A stretch of DNA of 64,000 bases from contig BROG01000942.1 of assembly GCA_030159075.1 (NCBI GenBank), positions 144,259 through 208,258 on the forward strand, written 5' to 3'. The stretch comes from Atrina japonica. Its lineage: Eukaryota; Mollusca; Bivalvia; Pterioida; Pinnidae. Every line of letters starts with the position of its first letter. Position 1 is the stretch's first letter. The position numbers and the translations under genes are program-made. Below the pieces are notes generated by a model. It worked only from the letters and a program-made list of their open reading frames with translations. It was not told the origin of the DNA and did not search any database. Positions 42,301-49,344 of the stretch are shown one piece after another.

Positions 42301-45300
42301 CTATAGACAATACCTATCATGTAAACAATACCTACTTGTCCAGTAACAATACGTAACTGTCTTGTGGGCAATACCTAACTGTTGCGTAGGCAATACCTAA
42401 TTGTCCTGTAGCCGATACCTCACTGTCCTGTAGGCAATACCTCACTGTCCTGTAGGCAATACCTCTCCTGTAAGAAATACCTAACTGTCCTGTTGGCATA
42501 CGTAGCTGTCCTGTAGGCAATACCTAACTGTCCTGTAGGTAGTGCATAACTACAATGTAGGCAATACCTAACTGTCCTGTAGGTAGTGCATAACTACAAT
42601 GTAGGCAATACCTAACTGTCCTGTAGGTAGTGCATAACTACAATGTAGGCAGTGCCTAACTGTCCTGTAGGTAGAGTGAACTACATTGTAGGCAATGCCT
42701 AATTGTATTGTAGGTAGGGCTGTCATTGATGAGAAATTATATTTTGATATATTGATAAGTAAAAAAAAAAGTTATATCAGTAAATCAATTAATTTGGGAC
42801 TTCTATAAAATGCATTCAAAATTTATAGAATTTTTATGAAATTTAGGTGTTTTTTGTGCATTTTACTATCTGAAGATTAAAAAAAAATCATTGCAAGGAA
42901 AACATTGTTTATTTGAATAAATTGAATAATTAGAATAAGATATAGTTCAAGAACATGAAGTAAAATAAAATGGAAAATGTTAGAAATTTTAAAAGAAAAT
43001 ACATGTGCATCCTGTGGAAAAAAAATGCATTATGAAATATATCAATACTAAAAAATGTATCGATTATCAAATTAATTTGTATATCAATACATTGATATCG
43101 AGTCTATCAATAACAGAACTAACTGGAGGCAATACCTGTCCTGTAGGCAATACCTGTCTTGTAGGCAATACCTGACTGTCTTGTAGGCAATACCTGTCCT
43201 GTAGGCAACACCTGACTGTCTTGTAGGCAATACCTGTCCTGTAGGCAATACCTGACTGTCTTGTAGGCAATACCTGTCCTGTAGGCAATACCTGACTGTC
43301 TTGTAGGCAATACCTGACTGTCTTGTAGGCAATACCTGTCTTGTAGGCAATACCTGACTGTCTTGTAGGCAATATCTATCTGTATTATGGGCAATACCTA
43401 ACTGTATTGTAGGCAATACCTAATTGTCCTGTAGGCGATATCTAATGTTCTATAAACAATACTTATCTTATTTCATTGTGTAGAGGTGATATTTAGATTA
43501 CGTGAACTAGACTATTATCAAATGTCACTCGGATTACTTGATACAGGATGGTACAGGTATGTGATACAGACAGATGTGTGTCTCTGTGGCTGCAGATGGT
43601 GTCAAAAGTAAACTTCTTTACTCCTTATATACCAGTATTTAAATCTTATTTATATTTATACCCGTTCTTCTCAAGAACCAGTGGACAAATTTTACAAACT
43701 TGGCAGGAAATATCCCCATGTGAAGCTGCATTGACCCATAGGACCCATAGGGGGCAAAAAGAACAAAAACTTTATATATCTTTAAAACTTGCTATCAAAT
43801 TTGTCTGTAAGTCAGTATCTACAAAGTTTGTGAATGAAAAAGAAATTTGACGCTAAATGAGCCACTAGGTAGTGCTTCAAATAACAGGGTGCAGTTTTAT
43901 ACAAATGGCTTATATGACATATGAGAAAGTGTTTAGAAATATTTAGAGATCACATAGACAAAATTTCAATGTCATGGTGTCAAAGATCAAGGTCATAGGC
44001 ATCTAAGTACACAGAAAATATTTTATTTTTACTTTTTTTCAAGGGTCTAATGGACCAATTTTAACAAAGTTTGGCAGTAACTATCCACATTGGAAGCTGC
44101 AAAATTTTTGCAAATGAAAAGGCACTAGGACCCATAAAAAGGGCCAAAAGTTTGTAAATCTTCAAAAAAATATGTGAATTAATGAACAGTGTATACTTAC
44201 TGTAATTGCATTTTACTCAGGTGACTGTTAAGGCCCATTGGTCCTCTTGTTTAATAGTTTGTTTTTCTTCATAATTTATGTTTCCACAAAGACTAAAACA
44301 AGGGAGAGTTGAATCTGTCTAATTGTCCAGTTTCTCTCCACACTTCTAACTTTGTAATCTTAATTTTGTTAGGGAAATGGATCAAACCATGGGTCCCACT
44401 GGAGAGTTTGACATAGCAGAGTACTACAGACTACATCTTGCTATAGAGCAGATAAGGTAAACAGTGAGAAGAAATCTGTGAAAACCAAAAAATAAAAAAA
44501 CACATGTTGATTGACAACCAGATGTGAAACGCCCTCTAGTTACAAAATTTGGAAAATTGTTTAGCTATAAACATTGTTATTCCCTGAAACGGGGGGATAT
44601 AAATTTGGGTTTGTCCGTCTGTCCCTCTGTCATGCTTCATTTCCGTGCAATCTCGGTTACAAATATTATCCGATTTTATTCAAACTTGGCAACAAGTTTA
44701 AATGCCTAAAGGGCTCGGCCAAGTTCAATCAACACTTTTGGCACACATTTTTTGGTGGAGTTATGGCCCCTTGATTAACAAAAAATGTCATTTTCTGTTG
44801 TTTCCATGCAATTTTGGCAACAAATATTATCCGATTTTATTCAAACTTGTTTTCAAGATTAAATGCCTAAAGAGCTCAGCCAAGATCGATTGCCACTTTT
44901 GGTACACGTTTTTTGGCAGAGTTATGGCTCCTTGATTAACAAAAAATGTCATTTTCTGCTGTTTCCATGCAAACTCAGCCAAGTTTGATCGCCACTTTTG
45001 GCAGAGTTATGGCTCCTTGATTAACGAAAAATGTCATTTTATCATGGATCTTTTTAGCATCATTACAAGTATATATTCAGTCTATACTTATTTCAACCAG
45101 TTCACGGTGTCACATGGAGTTTCTCGAATTCAAAGAAATATGCCGCCATAGTGTAGTGCAGAATGAAAATTTTTGTATGATTACACTTTAGCTAGAAAGG
45201 GGGACATCCCGATAGTCCGACGGTTCGATAGTCCGACGGTCCGATAGTCCGATGGTTTGATACTTTTGGTACATTTTTTACCTTTTGACCTTGACCTTTG

Positions 45301-47976
45301 ACCTTTTTTCAGTTCATTATAGAAAATACATAGGCGTAGGGAGGGGGGGGGGGGGGGGGGGGCAGGGGGCGGCCCCCACTTTTTCTGACCAAATTTTTTT
45401 TAATAATATCATTACATCTGGAATACAGAGCTATTGAATGAGTTATTACAAATTGCGTGCTGACAAAGCAGACACTGCGTCAAATATTTAAGTGACTTTT
45501 TGTTCTGTTTAATCCTCTTGATAGCCATGAGATTTAACTGTCGGACTATCGGACCGTCGGACTATCGACATGTCACCCTAGAAAGAGAATCACAATTTTG
45601 TGGTGTAGAGTGTTTGACAGAATAAACACCACATTTGTACTGTACATGTTCAATAACACATCTAACCTGTGTAAAAAGGTCTAATTTTTGTTTGATTTCC
45701 ATGCAACACATCTTGTGTCAACAGCATGAAAATTGCATGTTTCAACGTAACCTCAAAACAGTTTACCTACAATGTGATTACCCCTTTATGAAAGGGGGAA
45801 AGCAGGGGATATAAATTCTATGAATTAGCTTGTTCAGTTATAAACATTGTTCAGGGGATGTTTGAATCATCACATACACCTGAAATATTCTACAAAAGTT
45901 AAGTTTGTTCAAGATATATATTAGTGTTGTTCCTATGATTACAGGCTATATCATATTTTACATTCTTTTACAGAGTTCCGGAGCTATTGTTTCAGCCATC
46001 AATGATTGGAATTGAACAAGCTGGTGTATCTGAAACCATGGACTTTGTACTAAAGAAATATCAGCCAGAAATTCAAAGCAAACTTGTTCAGGTACATATT
46101 TTCTCCATATGTAAGTACTTGGTAATTTTTATACAGAATTAGACTTCCATTCTAGAGGGATAACCTACCACGATATAACGTTTAACTGAAGTATCTTTAA
46201 AAGTGGCCTAAAACAATAATTAACTAACCAGTCCAGAGAGATAGAAAAATTGACTAGTTCATCTGTGACAAGTTTTGATACATAAATAATAGAGCTCTGA
46301 TATTTCAAAGACCTTTTCAAAAAAAATTTGACATGACTTTGACTGCTTTTCAAAATATAATCAGATTTATATTTTCTTAATTGCAAAAGAGACAGCTTTG
46401 ATATTTCGCATTCCTTGTAGCTAAGACATTTACCTTATTATCATACAATGTCAGTCTTTTACCTACTATCAAAGCATGTCCTGAATTACTCCAACAATGT
46501 TAGAGGTTTAAATGGCAAGATACTTTTGACTTGCGCCGTTAACCTCTAACCTCAATTTCCTGTTTCTAAGAGCAGGCACATTAAATCAGTTTAAAAAGCA
46601 ATCGGAACACAAAATTTAAACGATGCTGCTTACCTTGTATATTTATATATAGTAAAAAACACATTTTCACTACCCAAATCCGTAAGATAATCCTAATAAC
46701 ATGCATAATTAGTGCTTGTCAAGACTTCATTCATAAATCCCACCATAGTTGTTTTTTAACATGAACTCTCGGGTCACTTCTGGTTTATCTAAAATTGGAT
46801 TTACCTTTTAGAAGAAGCGGAACGATATACAAATAAAATCAACTACACCTCTCTACACTTGTTGCATTTGCCATGATCTGGGATAGGTTTTATAACCATG
46901 AGTGTTTTGACGATTTAATGTTATGATTTAAGTGGGAAATTGGTAATAAAGCATTTGATATGATTTAATTTTGTACCGTTTTTTTTTAATTCGTAATTTA
47001 TACTAACTGGGGCTGCTATACCTAGAATTGTATACACATGTTTTTGTATGGATTTTAATACTAAATAAGATGTGTCATACAATAATTTGTTCATGGATGG
47101 GTCAATTAATCACCAAAAAGTAAGTTAGTCAGTAATTATAAACATCGTTTGTTGTTTTATACGATTTTTGATATATATTTAGTTCTGCCCTGATTTGACA
47201 GTGGAACTTGCTCACAGGATTTGATCCTTGGGAAATTATAGCTAGCACTTCGGCACATCTGAAGTAAGGCGAGCTCTAATATTATTGGAGTAGTTCTGAA
47301 TAATATCATTTCTAATTTTACATTGTAGTTTCCACATCTCATTTTTTATCCGATTCTGTTTCATTGTACGTGTACTTGTGTAATTTCAGAATGTCTTTTT
47401 GACGGGAGGAAATGCAGTGTTCAAAAACATCAAAAAACGATTAGAGAGGGACCTACTGGAAATAAGGCCATTTCAATCAACATTCAACGTAAACATAGCA
47501 AGTAAGTTTATATAAAAAAAAGATGAATAATCCAAGGTCATTTAACCAGCAGTCCAATACCTGCTATTTCACATTGTTTGATAATCCAGTTTATCATGCC
47601 ATTTTGGTGCTGTTGAAAATATCAATATAAGGGAGGAGGTTTAATCTAAAAAGAAGATGAATTTAAAATACAAATATGTTTTCAACACATTTACACAAGA
47701 TCTTTCCAAACTTTTTTAACTAAAAAGGGTCACTTTGTAGGCCTATTCAAAAGTTTGAGGACAATGACTTTATGATTTTTTAAAAACAGATATCTTTTTC
47801 TTTCAGATAATCCTGTATTAGATTCATGGTATGGAGCCAGGAAATGGGCTCTTTCCCCTTTCATGTCAACTAGTAGTGTAACTCGAAGTCAGTATGAGGA
47901 AATGGGTGGTGAATATCTCAAAGAACATTGTTGTTCAAATAGATACTTTCCAACACCAATTTTAGTGCAGAAATAA
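1864..47976 (+). CDS. ACTR5: ACTR5 (ARP5), INO80 subunit; 13 exons, 5' end outside window
   Basis: Actin-related protein 5, a nuclear subunit of the INO80 chromatin-remodelling complex. Coding exons: 1864-1983, 3691-3789, 4699-4779, 13522-13647, 24373-24522, 26359-26442, 30496-30604, 30740-30816, 38974-39068, 44373-44456, 45974-46091, 47390-47501, 47807-47976. All junctions are AG/GT and the phases agree; the sum is 1425 nt, exactly 475 codons with TAA. The translation follows the ARP5 plan: a conserved '[13 protein letters not shown]' block, a long charged ARP5-specific coiled-coil insertion (exons 2-9), then the C-terminal actin fold with '[12 protein letters not shown]' and 'GARKWAL'. Human ARP5 is about 600 residues, so roughly the first 200 (N-terminal actin lobe) are encoded upstream. 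No break was seen in the coding sequence. The family assignment is by recalled similarity and is strong; splice sites are inferred by eye. Confidence 0.93.
1984..3690. other. ACTR5 intron, short 'gtaagtat/tatacacagtgac' repeats
   Basis: Related short units with 'gtaagtat' and 'tatacacagtgac' occur at 1984-2060 and again at 3338-3405, suggesting one old array that was later split. A short (AT)n lies at 2119-2141. Nothing else is recognised. Confidence 0.5.
3691..3789 (+). CDS. ACTR5: ACTR5 coding exon 2
   Basis: Thirty-three codons, phase 0, acceptor 'tttctttcttcaaag'. It encodes an Arg/Lys/Glu/Gln-rich helix ([20 protein letters not shown]), the start of the ARP5-specific insertion. Donor 'gtttgag' is weak but keeps frame. 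Confidence 0.88.
3840..4065. repeat. Diverged minisatellite 'attacaatctgttgtcac'
   Basis: About six imperfect copies of a 30-50 bp unit containing 'gtgatttattacaatctgtt' or 'gcaatttgttacattctgtt'. Intronic, no coding sense. Confidence 0.75.
4270..4395. repeat. 29-bp minisatellite, about four copies
   Basis: Copies of a unit with 'gggactctggtgacaggtaa' followed by 'tcccatgta'. It gives a spurious minus-strand frame. Confidence 0.8.
4699..4779 (+). CDS. ACTR5: ACTR5 coding exon 3
   Basis: Twenty-seven codons, phase 0, acceptor 'ttttatag', donor 'gtaaga'. The peptide is acidic ([11 protein letters not shown]) and continues the coiled-coil insertion. Confidence 0.85.
4895..5035. repeat. Dispersed repeat with 'gtctgtctgtt' run
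   Basis: This segment has 'tttggatcgtctgtctgttt' and 'gggactgggggca'. Both blocks recur in the same order at 35280-35580, so it is a dispersed family; I cannot name it. Confidence 0.6.
5263..10223. mobile_element. Possible 4.96-kb inverted-repeat element, no gene seen
   Basis: Both ends carry inverted copies of a roughly 75-100 bp sequence: 'cctgagtgaaaaatgaaaat' then 'ttctgtatttat' at 5268 onward, and the reverse complement at about 10140-10217. Both sides are flanked by 'tttaaag' (5256-5262 and 10224-10230). That may be a 7-bp duplication, but 'ctttaaag' is palindromic, so the repeat could also extend into it. I find no transposase. It contains a small MITE at 5972-6158. A non-autonomous DNA element is the simplest reading; two independent repeat copies in opposite orientation is the alternative. 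Confidence 0.45.
5972..6158. mobile_element. 187-bp MITE, TA-flanked
   Basis: The left end 'cagtgaacccactttacaac' and the reverse complement of the right end 'tagtgaaccctcttgacaac' form about 25-bp imperfect inverted repeats. Both are flanked by TA (5970-5971 and 6159-6160), as expected of Tc1/mariner-type elements. No coding capacity. Confidence 0.7.
10661..10858. repeat. A-rich low-complexity tract (short copy)
   Basis: Mostly A with scattered C and T and very few G. It precedes the first copy of the 180-bp segment at 10859-11040 and resembles the larger tract at 11041-13265. Confidence 0.8.
10859..11040. repeat. Direct repeat copy 1 flanking A-rich tract
   Basis: About 180 bp from 'ggttttcattcaagtagcct' to 'agtctataaccaacca', repeated almost identically at 13266-13456. 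Differences are a few bases and one indel cluster near 'caattggaacc' versus 'caattaggagc'. Confidence 0.9.
11041..13265. repeat. 2.2-kb A-rich, nearly G-free low-complexity tract
   Basis: A run of poly-A blocks broken by single C or T; G is almost absent (a rare exception is 'atggggggat' near 11482). It produces several poly-Phe frames on the minus strand that are not genes. With the duplicated flanks it may be a real expanded A-rich repeat or an artefact of noisy long-read assembly. Confidence 0.9.
13266..13456. repeat. Direct repeat copy 2 flanking A-rich tract
   Basis: Second copy of the segment at 10859-11040. The arrangement (A-rich, R, A-rich, R) is what a tandem duplication or a collapsed/expanded assembly would give. 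Confidence 0.9.
13522..13647 (+). CDS. ACTR5: ACTR5 coding exon 4
   Basis: Forty-two codons, phase 0. It encodes a helix with '[20 protein letters not shown]', matching the ARP5 insertion. It follows an 8.7-kb intron filled by a possible inverted-repeat element and the A-rich tract. Confidence 0.87.
14046..16411. repeat. 57-bp minisatellite, array part 1 (about 41 copies)
   Basis: Unit reads 'agtatgatcagggcttctat' then 'aacatgtctcctctgtactg' then 'taagggttatgattgag', 57 bp. Because 57 is divisible by 3, variants without stops stay open for hundreds of codons on either strand (19-residue period). Copies differ at a few recurrent sites ('gattgag', 'gatttag', 'ggttgag'; 'gggctt' or 'ggactt'), and identical variants cluster in blocks, implying local duplication. 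Not coding: it lies in an ACTR5 intron. Confidence 0.95.
16731..16764. repeat. (TA)n microsatellite inside the Tigger element
   Basis: Uninterrupted alternating AT at the 3' side of the transposase reading frame. Confidence 0.9.
16765..18723 (-). pseudogene. Tigger/pogo-type transposase, two exons, likely frameshifted tail
   Basis: Exon 1 (18723-17583): residues 1-60 form a psq-type helix-turn-helix, about 70-140 a CENP-B-type helix-turn-helix, then a DDE_1 catalytic core with D173 (NCDETGLFY), D279 (FVDNCSSH) and D309 (LQPMDAGII), the DDD set of pogo enzymes. Donor 'acttag|gtaagtg' and acceptor 'ttatttcag|ctg' give a 421-bp intron; exon 2 is 17161-16765. Its first acidic codons ([11 protein letters not shown]) then need a one-base shift near 17117-17140 to enter the 112-residue frame ending at 16765. 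That tail ends '[13 protein letters not shown]', a match to the PCNA-interacting motif QxxIxxFF, a feature known in pogo transposases. The core looks intact; the tail break may be mutation or sequencing error. Confidence 0.85.
19378..21615. repeat. 57-bp minisatellite, array part 2 (about 39 copies)
   Basis: Same unit as 14046-16411, continuing after the transposon. Copies near 19660-19760 and 21060-21560 are more diverged ('tgacatgtttcatc', 'gtaacatgtatcctctatac'), while 20040-20700 is nearly homogeneous. Array edges are older than the centre, as expected from unequal exchange. Confidence 0.95.
21950..23580. repeat. Dispersed repeat family with about four internal copies
   Basis: Units near 22020, 22160, 23250 and 23395 share 'aaccactgaaccaattgcct', 'caaacttggtacacatgttc' and 'ccaagatggcc'. 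A fold-back element (22329-23252) interrupts them. No coding frame. Confidence 0.75.
22329..23252. mobile_element. 924-bp fold-back element with arms of about 410-430 bp
   Basis: The left end 'agctgaactaggatcataaa' is the reverse complement of the right end at 23233-23252. The inverted similarity continues inward for over 400 bp (for example 'cttagtcttacctgtacttt' at left against its complement at right) to a short centre near 22745-22815. It splits a dispersed-repeat unit; 'taa' lies on both sides, perhaps a 3-bp duplication. No gene. Confidence 0.85.
23581..24372. other. ACTR5 intron remainder with dispersed repeat fragments
   Basis: Fragments such as 'tttttggccagatcaacct' and 'attcttcttggtcttctt' near 24240-24290 also occur at 25970-26060. 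No exon before 24373. Confidence 0.5.
24373..24522 (+). CDS. ACTR5: ACTR5 coding exon 5
   Basis: Fifty codons, phase 0, acceptor 'tttatttaccag'. It holds the conserved '[20 protein letters not shown]' block typical of ARP5, then a basic helix. Confidence 0.9.
25320..25460. repeat. Repeat 'ggtggtctttatatagaggt', diverged copy
   Basis: One to two copies of the 75-bp unit that forms the array at 39145-39395 ('gttgatttgtacacaaatgg', 'tctttgtgaccaggtgg'). Confidence 0.8.
25468..25561. repeat. (TG)n(AT)n microsatellite
   Basis: Short TG run followed by about 75 bp of alternating AT. It yields an Ile-Tyr frame that is not a gene. Confidence 0.95.
25640..26070. repeat. Dispersed repeat ending 'gggcctcttgt'
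   Basis: Reads 'gggattttgacgaaacttga' through 'tctcaagtgagcgattaagg' to 'cttgggcctcttgttt'. Similar pieces occur at 24170-24345 and near 44220-44250. A bivalve-type dispersed family by my recollection. Confidence 0.55.
26359..26442 (+). CDS. ACTR5: ACTR5 coding exon 6
   Basis: Twenty-eight codons, phase 0, acceptor 'ttttaatcag', donor 'gttatc'. Charged helix ending '[11 protein letters not shown]'. Confidence 0.87.
26443..29320. other. ACTR5 intron, no gene recognised
   Basis: AT-rich sequence. Short internal repeats of 'taggagtcc/ggagtccatttgg' occur at 28390-28460. I see no exon, RNA gene or transposon with clear ends. Confidence 0.5.
29325..29505. repeat. 40-bp minisatellite, about 4.5 copies
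   Basis: Unit reads 'ggttttgataccacagattt' then 'gtacttggtcgatttcatat'; the first copy is longer and diverged. Confidence 0.9.
29706..30184. repeat. 43-bp minisatellite, about 11 copies
   Basis: Unit reads 'tacaagtgtattgaattgta' then 'ttgtaatacagtgttgtgta' then 'ttg', nearly identical between copies. As 43 is not divisible by 3, all three minus frames cycle through the same peptide and stay open; this is a repeat artefact, not a gene. Confidence 0.95.
30222..30298. repeat. (AT)n microsatellite
   Basis: About 77 bp of alternating AT directly after the 43-bp array. Confidence 0.95.
30496..30604 (+). CDS. ACTR5: ACTR5 coding exon 7
   Basis: 109 nt, phase 0 to 1. It encodes the most recognisable insertion motif, '[17 protein letters not shown]', preceded by a basic stretch. 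Confidence 0.92.
30740..30816 (+). CDS. ACTR5: ACTR5 coding exon 8
   Basis: 77 nt, phase 1 to 0, donor 'gtaagt'. It encodes a Lys-rich run followed by '[16 protein letters not shown]', the standard ARP5 continuation. Confidence 0.92.
30840..32815. repeat. 31-bp minisatellite, about 60 diverged copies
   Basis: Unit is close to 'ggaattaggatgtcagtatt' followed by 'atttgacaggg'. Towards the 3' side (32220-32800) the unit shifts to variants with 'ataatgtcagtgttatttga', and longer blocks repeat, showing higher-order duplication. Intronic. Confidence 0.92.
32811..32872. repeat. Isolated copy of the 63-bp satellite unit
   Basis: Reads 'tttcccttgtttaaagttagc' with a gap to 'atcaacaatcagtgct', the same unit as the array at 38470-38960. 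It suggests the array once reached this far and was split by insertions. Confidence 0.65.
33868..34490. repeat. Tandem dispersed repeat, about 155 bp x 4
   Basis: Starts near 33868, 34027, 34182 and 34337 share 'ttgttaccgctatttctcag', 'gggatctcc', 'gacatcaaggttccct' and 'ccatcttggattttgacc'. No coding. Confidence 0.75.
35280..35580. repeat. Dispersed repeat with 'gtctgtctgtct' run
   Basis: Same family as 4895-5035: 'ggttggatcgtccgtcgtac', a 'gtctgtctg' run, then 'gggactgggggcacaaacac'. It lies inside the 3.55-kb element. Confidence 0.55.
35640..37330 (-). pseudogene. Decayed gene with FEN/PIN-like nuclease signature and Cys-rich tail
   Basis: Pieces in order on the minus strand: a segment with 'GDVVA' then '[13 protein letters not shown]' (about 37090-36940); '[20 protein letters not shown]' onward (36934-36587); a segment with '[20 protein letters not shown]' and then '[14 protein letters not shown]' (36551-36243); '[12 protein letters not shown]' (about 36215-36180); '[20 protein letters not shown]' (36086 onward); and a Cys-rich end '[12 protein letters not shown]' (about 35740-35690). 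The acidic motifs TDV and GCD resemble the FEN/PIN-like fold. I remember this architecture as a large unnamed family in invertebrate genomes. Several in-frame stops and shifts separate the pieces. Role as a transposase is a guess from its position inside the inverted repeats. Confidence 0.6.
38470..38960. repeat. 63-bp minisatellite, about 7.5 copies
   Basis: Unit reads 'tgttaccaacaatcagtgtt' then 'gtcaactatttcccctgttt' then 'aatgttagcatgttatagatctg'. Two copies carry 'taagcatgtacaatg' instead. A 21-residue periodic frame results; not a gene. It ends just before ACTR5 exon 9. Confidence 0.95.
38974..39068 (+). CDS. ACTR5: ACTR5 coding exon 9
   Basis: 95 nt, phase 0 to 2. Acidic segment ending '[10 protein letters not shown]', conserved in ARP5. 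The donor GT lies inside an apparent AAG-TAA; reading through would give a false stop. Confidence 0.9.
39145..39395. repeat. 75-bp tandem repeat, about 3.3 copies
   Basis: Unit contains 'tctttatatagaggttgatt', 'tgtacacaaatggtactatt' and 'ggggacagcaaaaaacggtc'. A related copy lies at 25320-25460, so it is a dispersed family. Confidence 0.92.
39396..40450. other. ACTR5 intron, no gene recognised
   Basis: AT-rich with a (GA)n run at 40255-40272. Short open frames here have no recognisable product. Confidence 0.45.
40458..40638. mobile_element. 181-bp MITE, TA-flanked
   Basis: Left end 'tacagggttatttttgccc' and reverse-complemented right end 'tatagggaaattttcgccc' are inverted repeats of about 40 bp with repeated 'ttttgccc/ttttcgccc' blocks. 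TA lies at both flanks (40456-40457, 40639-40640). Confidence 0.75.
41885..42715. repeat. 22-bp minisatellite, part 1
   Basis: Diverged copies of 'aatacctaactgtcctgtag' plus 'gc', about 35-38 units. From about 42520 a longer unit with 'agtgcataactacaatgtag' repeats three times. Confidence 0.92.
42716..43120. mobile_element. AT-rich insertion in the 22-bp array, probable MITE
   Basis: About 400 bp splitting the array. The left end 'gggctgtcattgatgagaaa' and the reverse-complemented right end 'ctgttattgatagactcgat' are imperfect inverted repeats with further 'gatatattgata' matches. hAT MITEs often begin with 'agggctgtca', so hAT is likely; I could not define the target duplication. Confidence 0.5.
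43121..43465. repeat. 22-bp minisatellite, part 2
   Basis: More homogeneous copies of 'aatacctgactgtcttgtag' plus 'gc' and of a 14-bp short form 'aatacctgtcctgtaggc' lacking 'gact'. Multiple frames stay open on the minus strand; not genes. Confidence 0.93.
43640..44255. repeat. Dispersed repeat with 'tgtcaaagatcaaggtcata'
   Basis: Same family as 1040-1560: 'caagaaccagtggacaaatt', 'atgtcatggtgtcaaagatc', 'gcatctaagtacacagaaaa', ending 'ggcccattggtcctcttgttt'. Confidence 0.65.
44373..44456 (+). CDS. ACTR5: ACTR5 coding exon 10
   Basis: 84 nt, phase 2 to 2, acceptor 'taattttgttag'. It encodes '..[12 protein letters not shown]', where the C-terminal actin fold resumes. Confidence 0.9.
44540..45030. 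repeat. Dispersed repeat, about 2.5 tandem copies of a 180-bp unit
   Basis: Shared blocks 'aaatattatccgattttatt', 'taaatgcctaaagggctcgg', 'agttatggccccttgattaa' and 'aaaaaatgtcattttctg'. It also has a 'tttgtccgtctgtccctctg' start. No coding. Confidence 0.75.
45200..45577. mobile_element. 378-bp hAT-like MITE with perfect 8-bp duplication
   Basis: Left end 'ggggacatcccgatagtccg' and reverse-complemented right end 'ggtgacatgtcgatagtccg' are inverted repeats with iterated 'cgatagtccgacggt'. The flanks carry identical 'ctagaaag' (45192-45199 and 45578-45585), the 8-bp duplication of hAT elements. A run of 20 G (45343-45362) and 'gaccttgacctttgacc' lie inside. Confidence 0.88.
45586..45973. other. 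ACTR5 intron end, no gene recognised
   Basis: AT-rich intron sequence up to the acceptor at 45973. Confidence 0.5.
45974..46091 (+). CDS. ACTR5: ACTR5 coding exon 11
   Basis: 118 nt, phase 2 to 0, acceptor 'cattcttttacag'. It encodes '[18 protein letters not shown]', a strong actin-family signature shared with ARP5. Confidence 0.93.
46092..47389. other. ACTR5 intron, no gene recognised
   Basis: Plain AT-rich intron between exons 11 and 12. I see no repeat array or element with defined ends. Confidence 0.5.
47390..47501 (+). CDS. ACTR5: ACTR5 coding exon 12
   Basis: 112 nt, phase 0 to 1, donor 'gtaagt'. It encodes '[19 protein letters not shown]', the actin nucleotide-binding 'TGG' region, then '[13 protein letters not shown]'. 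Confidence 0.93.
47807..47976 (+). CDS. ACTR5: ACTR5 terminal coding exon
   Basis: 170 nt, phase 1, ending in TAA at 47974-47976. It encodes '[15 protein letters not shown]' and the C-terminal '[16 protein letters not shown]'. A candidate polyadenylation signal AATAAA lies near 48140. Confidence 0.93.
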
Positions 47977-49344
47977 TCATTGACTCATGAGCATTGATAA
48001 AATCATCATTGTTATCATCATTATCCTGTACATTAATTCTTTTGTTCACTTCATTCAGCTCTTGTACATCATTTCAATGACCTTTATCAAAGTTAGACAA
48101 GATCAGAATTTAACTTGCTTCAACTATAATGCAATATATAATAAAATCACCCATTTTCTATAATCTTTGCAGTGTGTTATATTTCTTTTTCAAAGATATT
48201 ATCTTCTTGTTATGTTAGAATTTTTTTGTCTCTGGTAATTAAGTTTCCTAAAGAAAGTTTGGAGACTTACCTTGTTCAATTCTTCTTCTTCTTTCCTGCA
48301 CTGAAACTTTTGACAGCTGTTCTAGAAAACTCCAGGATATGATGGGCCTAAACATCCAGTTGTTGAACAATGTCCGTTTTCAGATTAAGGGGTTTAAGAT
48401 ACATTTTGGGAGGACCTATTAGTGACAAGGTCAAATATTGATTGTTGATTACCTTAAAGGTCAACAGACACGGAATTTTTTTTTGTATATACTTTTATAT
48501 GACCTATATAACCAGTAATTAAAAACCACTTAAACCATGTATATTATTGATTGTTATGGGGAGACACGGTGGACATAGTGGTGCAAGAGGAGGTCCTGCC
48601 CTGCCCCCTGGGATGTATATTTATTTTTGCTAATGGCTTAAGGTGCTTTCACATCCCTGATCCTACACTTGTTCATACTGCATGTTAAGAGTACTTTGCT
48701 GCGTGTGGTGTCAAAGCAGTGACTGGCTCATGTTTGTCTATGATATGTAGCTACATTGTAGAGGCCATCATTTTACATATATACATAATAAATTGATGCA
48801 TGTTTGTATAAACATTTATCAAACTTTATGTATGCATAGAAAGAATATATATAATATATAAGAACTAAATACAATAAAACGAAAAAGTGTATATGTATTC
48901 AAATGTGTATGTGTATAATAATTGTTTACATGTATATTTGTTTTTGTATGTGTATGTATGTACATGTATATACAGTATAAGGGTAGAATATTTGAAATAG
49001 TAATATAAGTTGTAAAATTATTAATGTTTTTTGTGAAACATATAGTATAGTGTTGGATAAGAATAGGAGCCAATCTTGCCATTTTGGTTTGTGTGGTTCA
49101 GGTTTATGTATTTAATGACATTTTTGTGTTTTTTCTGAGCTGCGTAATTTGTACATGTCTTAATGTTGTGTGAAAGCTTAAGTGAAGTGTGTAAGATTTA
49201 TGTACTTTCTGAAATTATAAAAGACATATTGTAGTTGCTTCCACATTAGAAATGATTAATATTATTGTACATGTATATATTGGGTATATAAGTCCCAAAA
49301 GATATATTACATGTCATGTTGATACACACAATATGGAAGATGTG
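47977..49344. other. ACTR5 3' UTR and downstream spacer
   Basis: A candidate AATAAA is near 48140. The spacer at 48780-49000 has 'gtatgtgtatgtatgtacat'-type simple sequence. No gene seen before the LINE relic. Confidence 0.5.

Noticed and set aside
43067..43416. Gln/Tyr-rich periodic minus-strand frames
   Set aside because: Translation of the 22-bp minisatellite in several frames.
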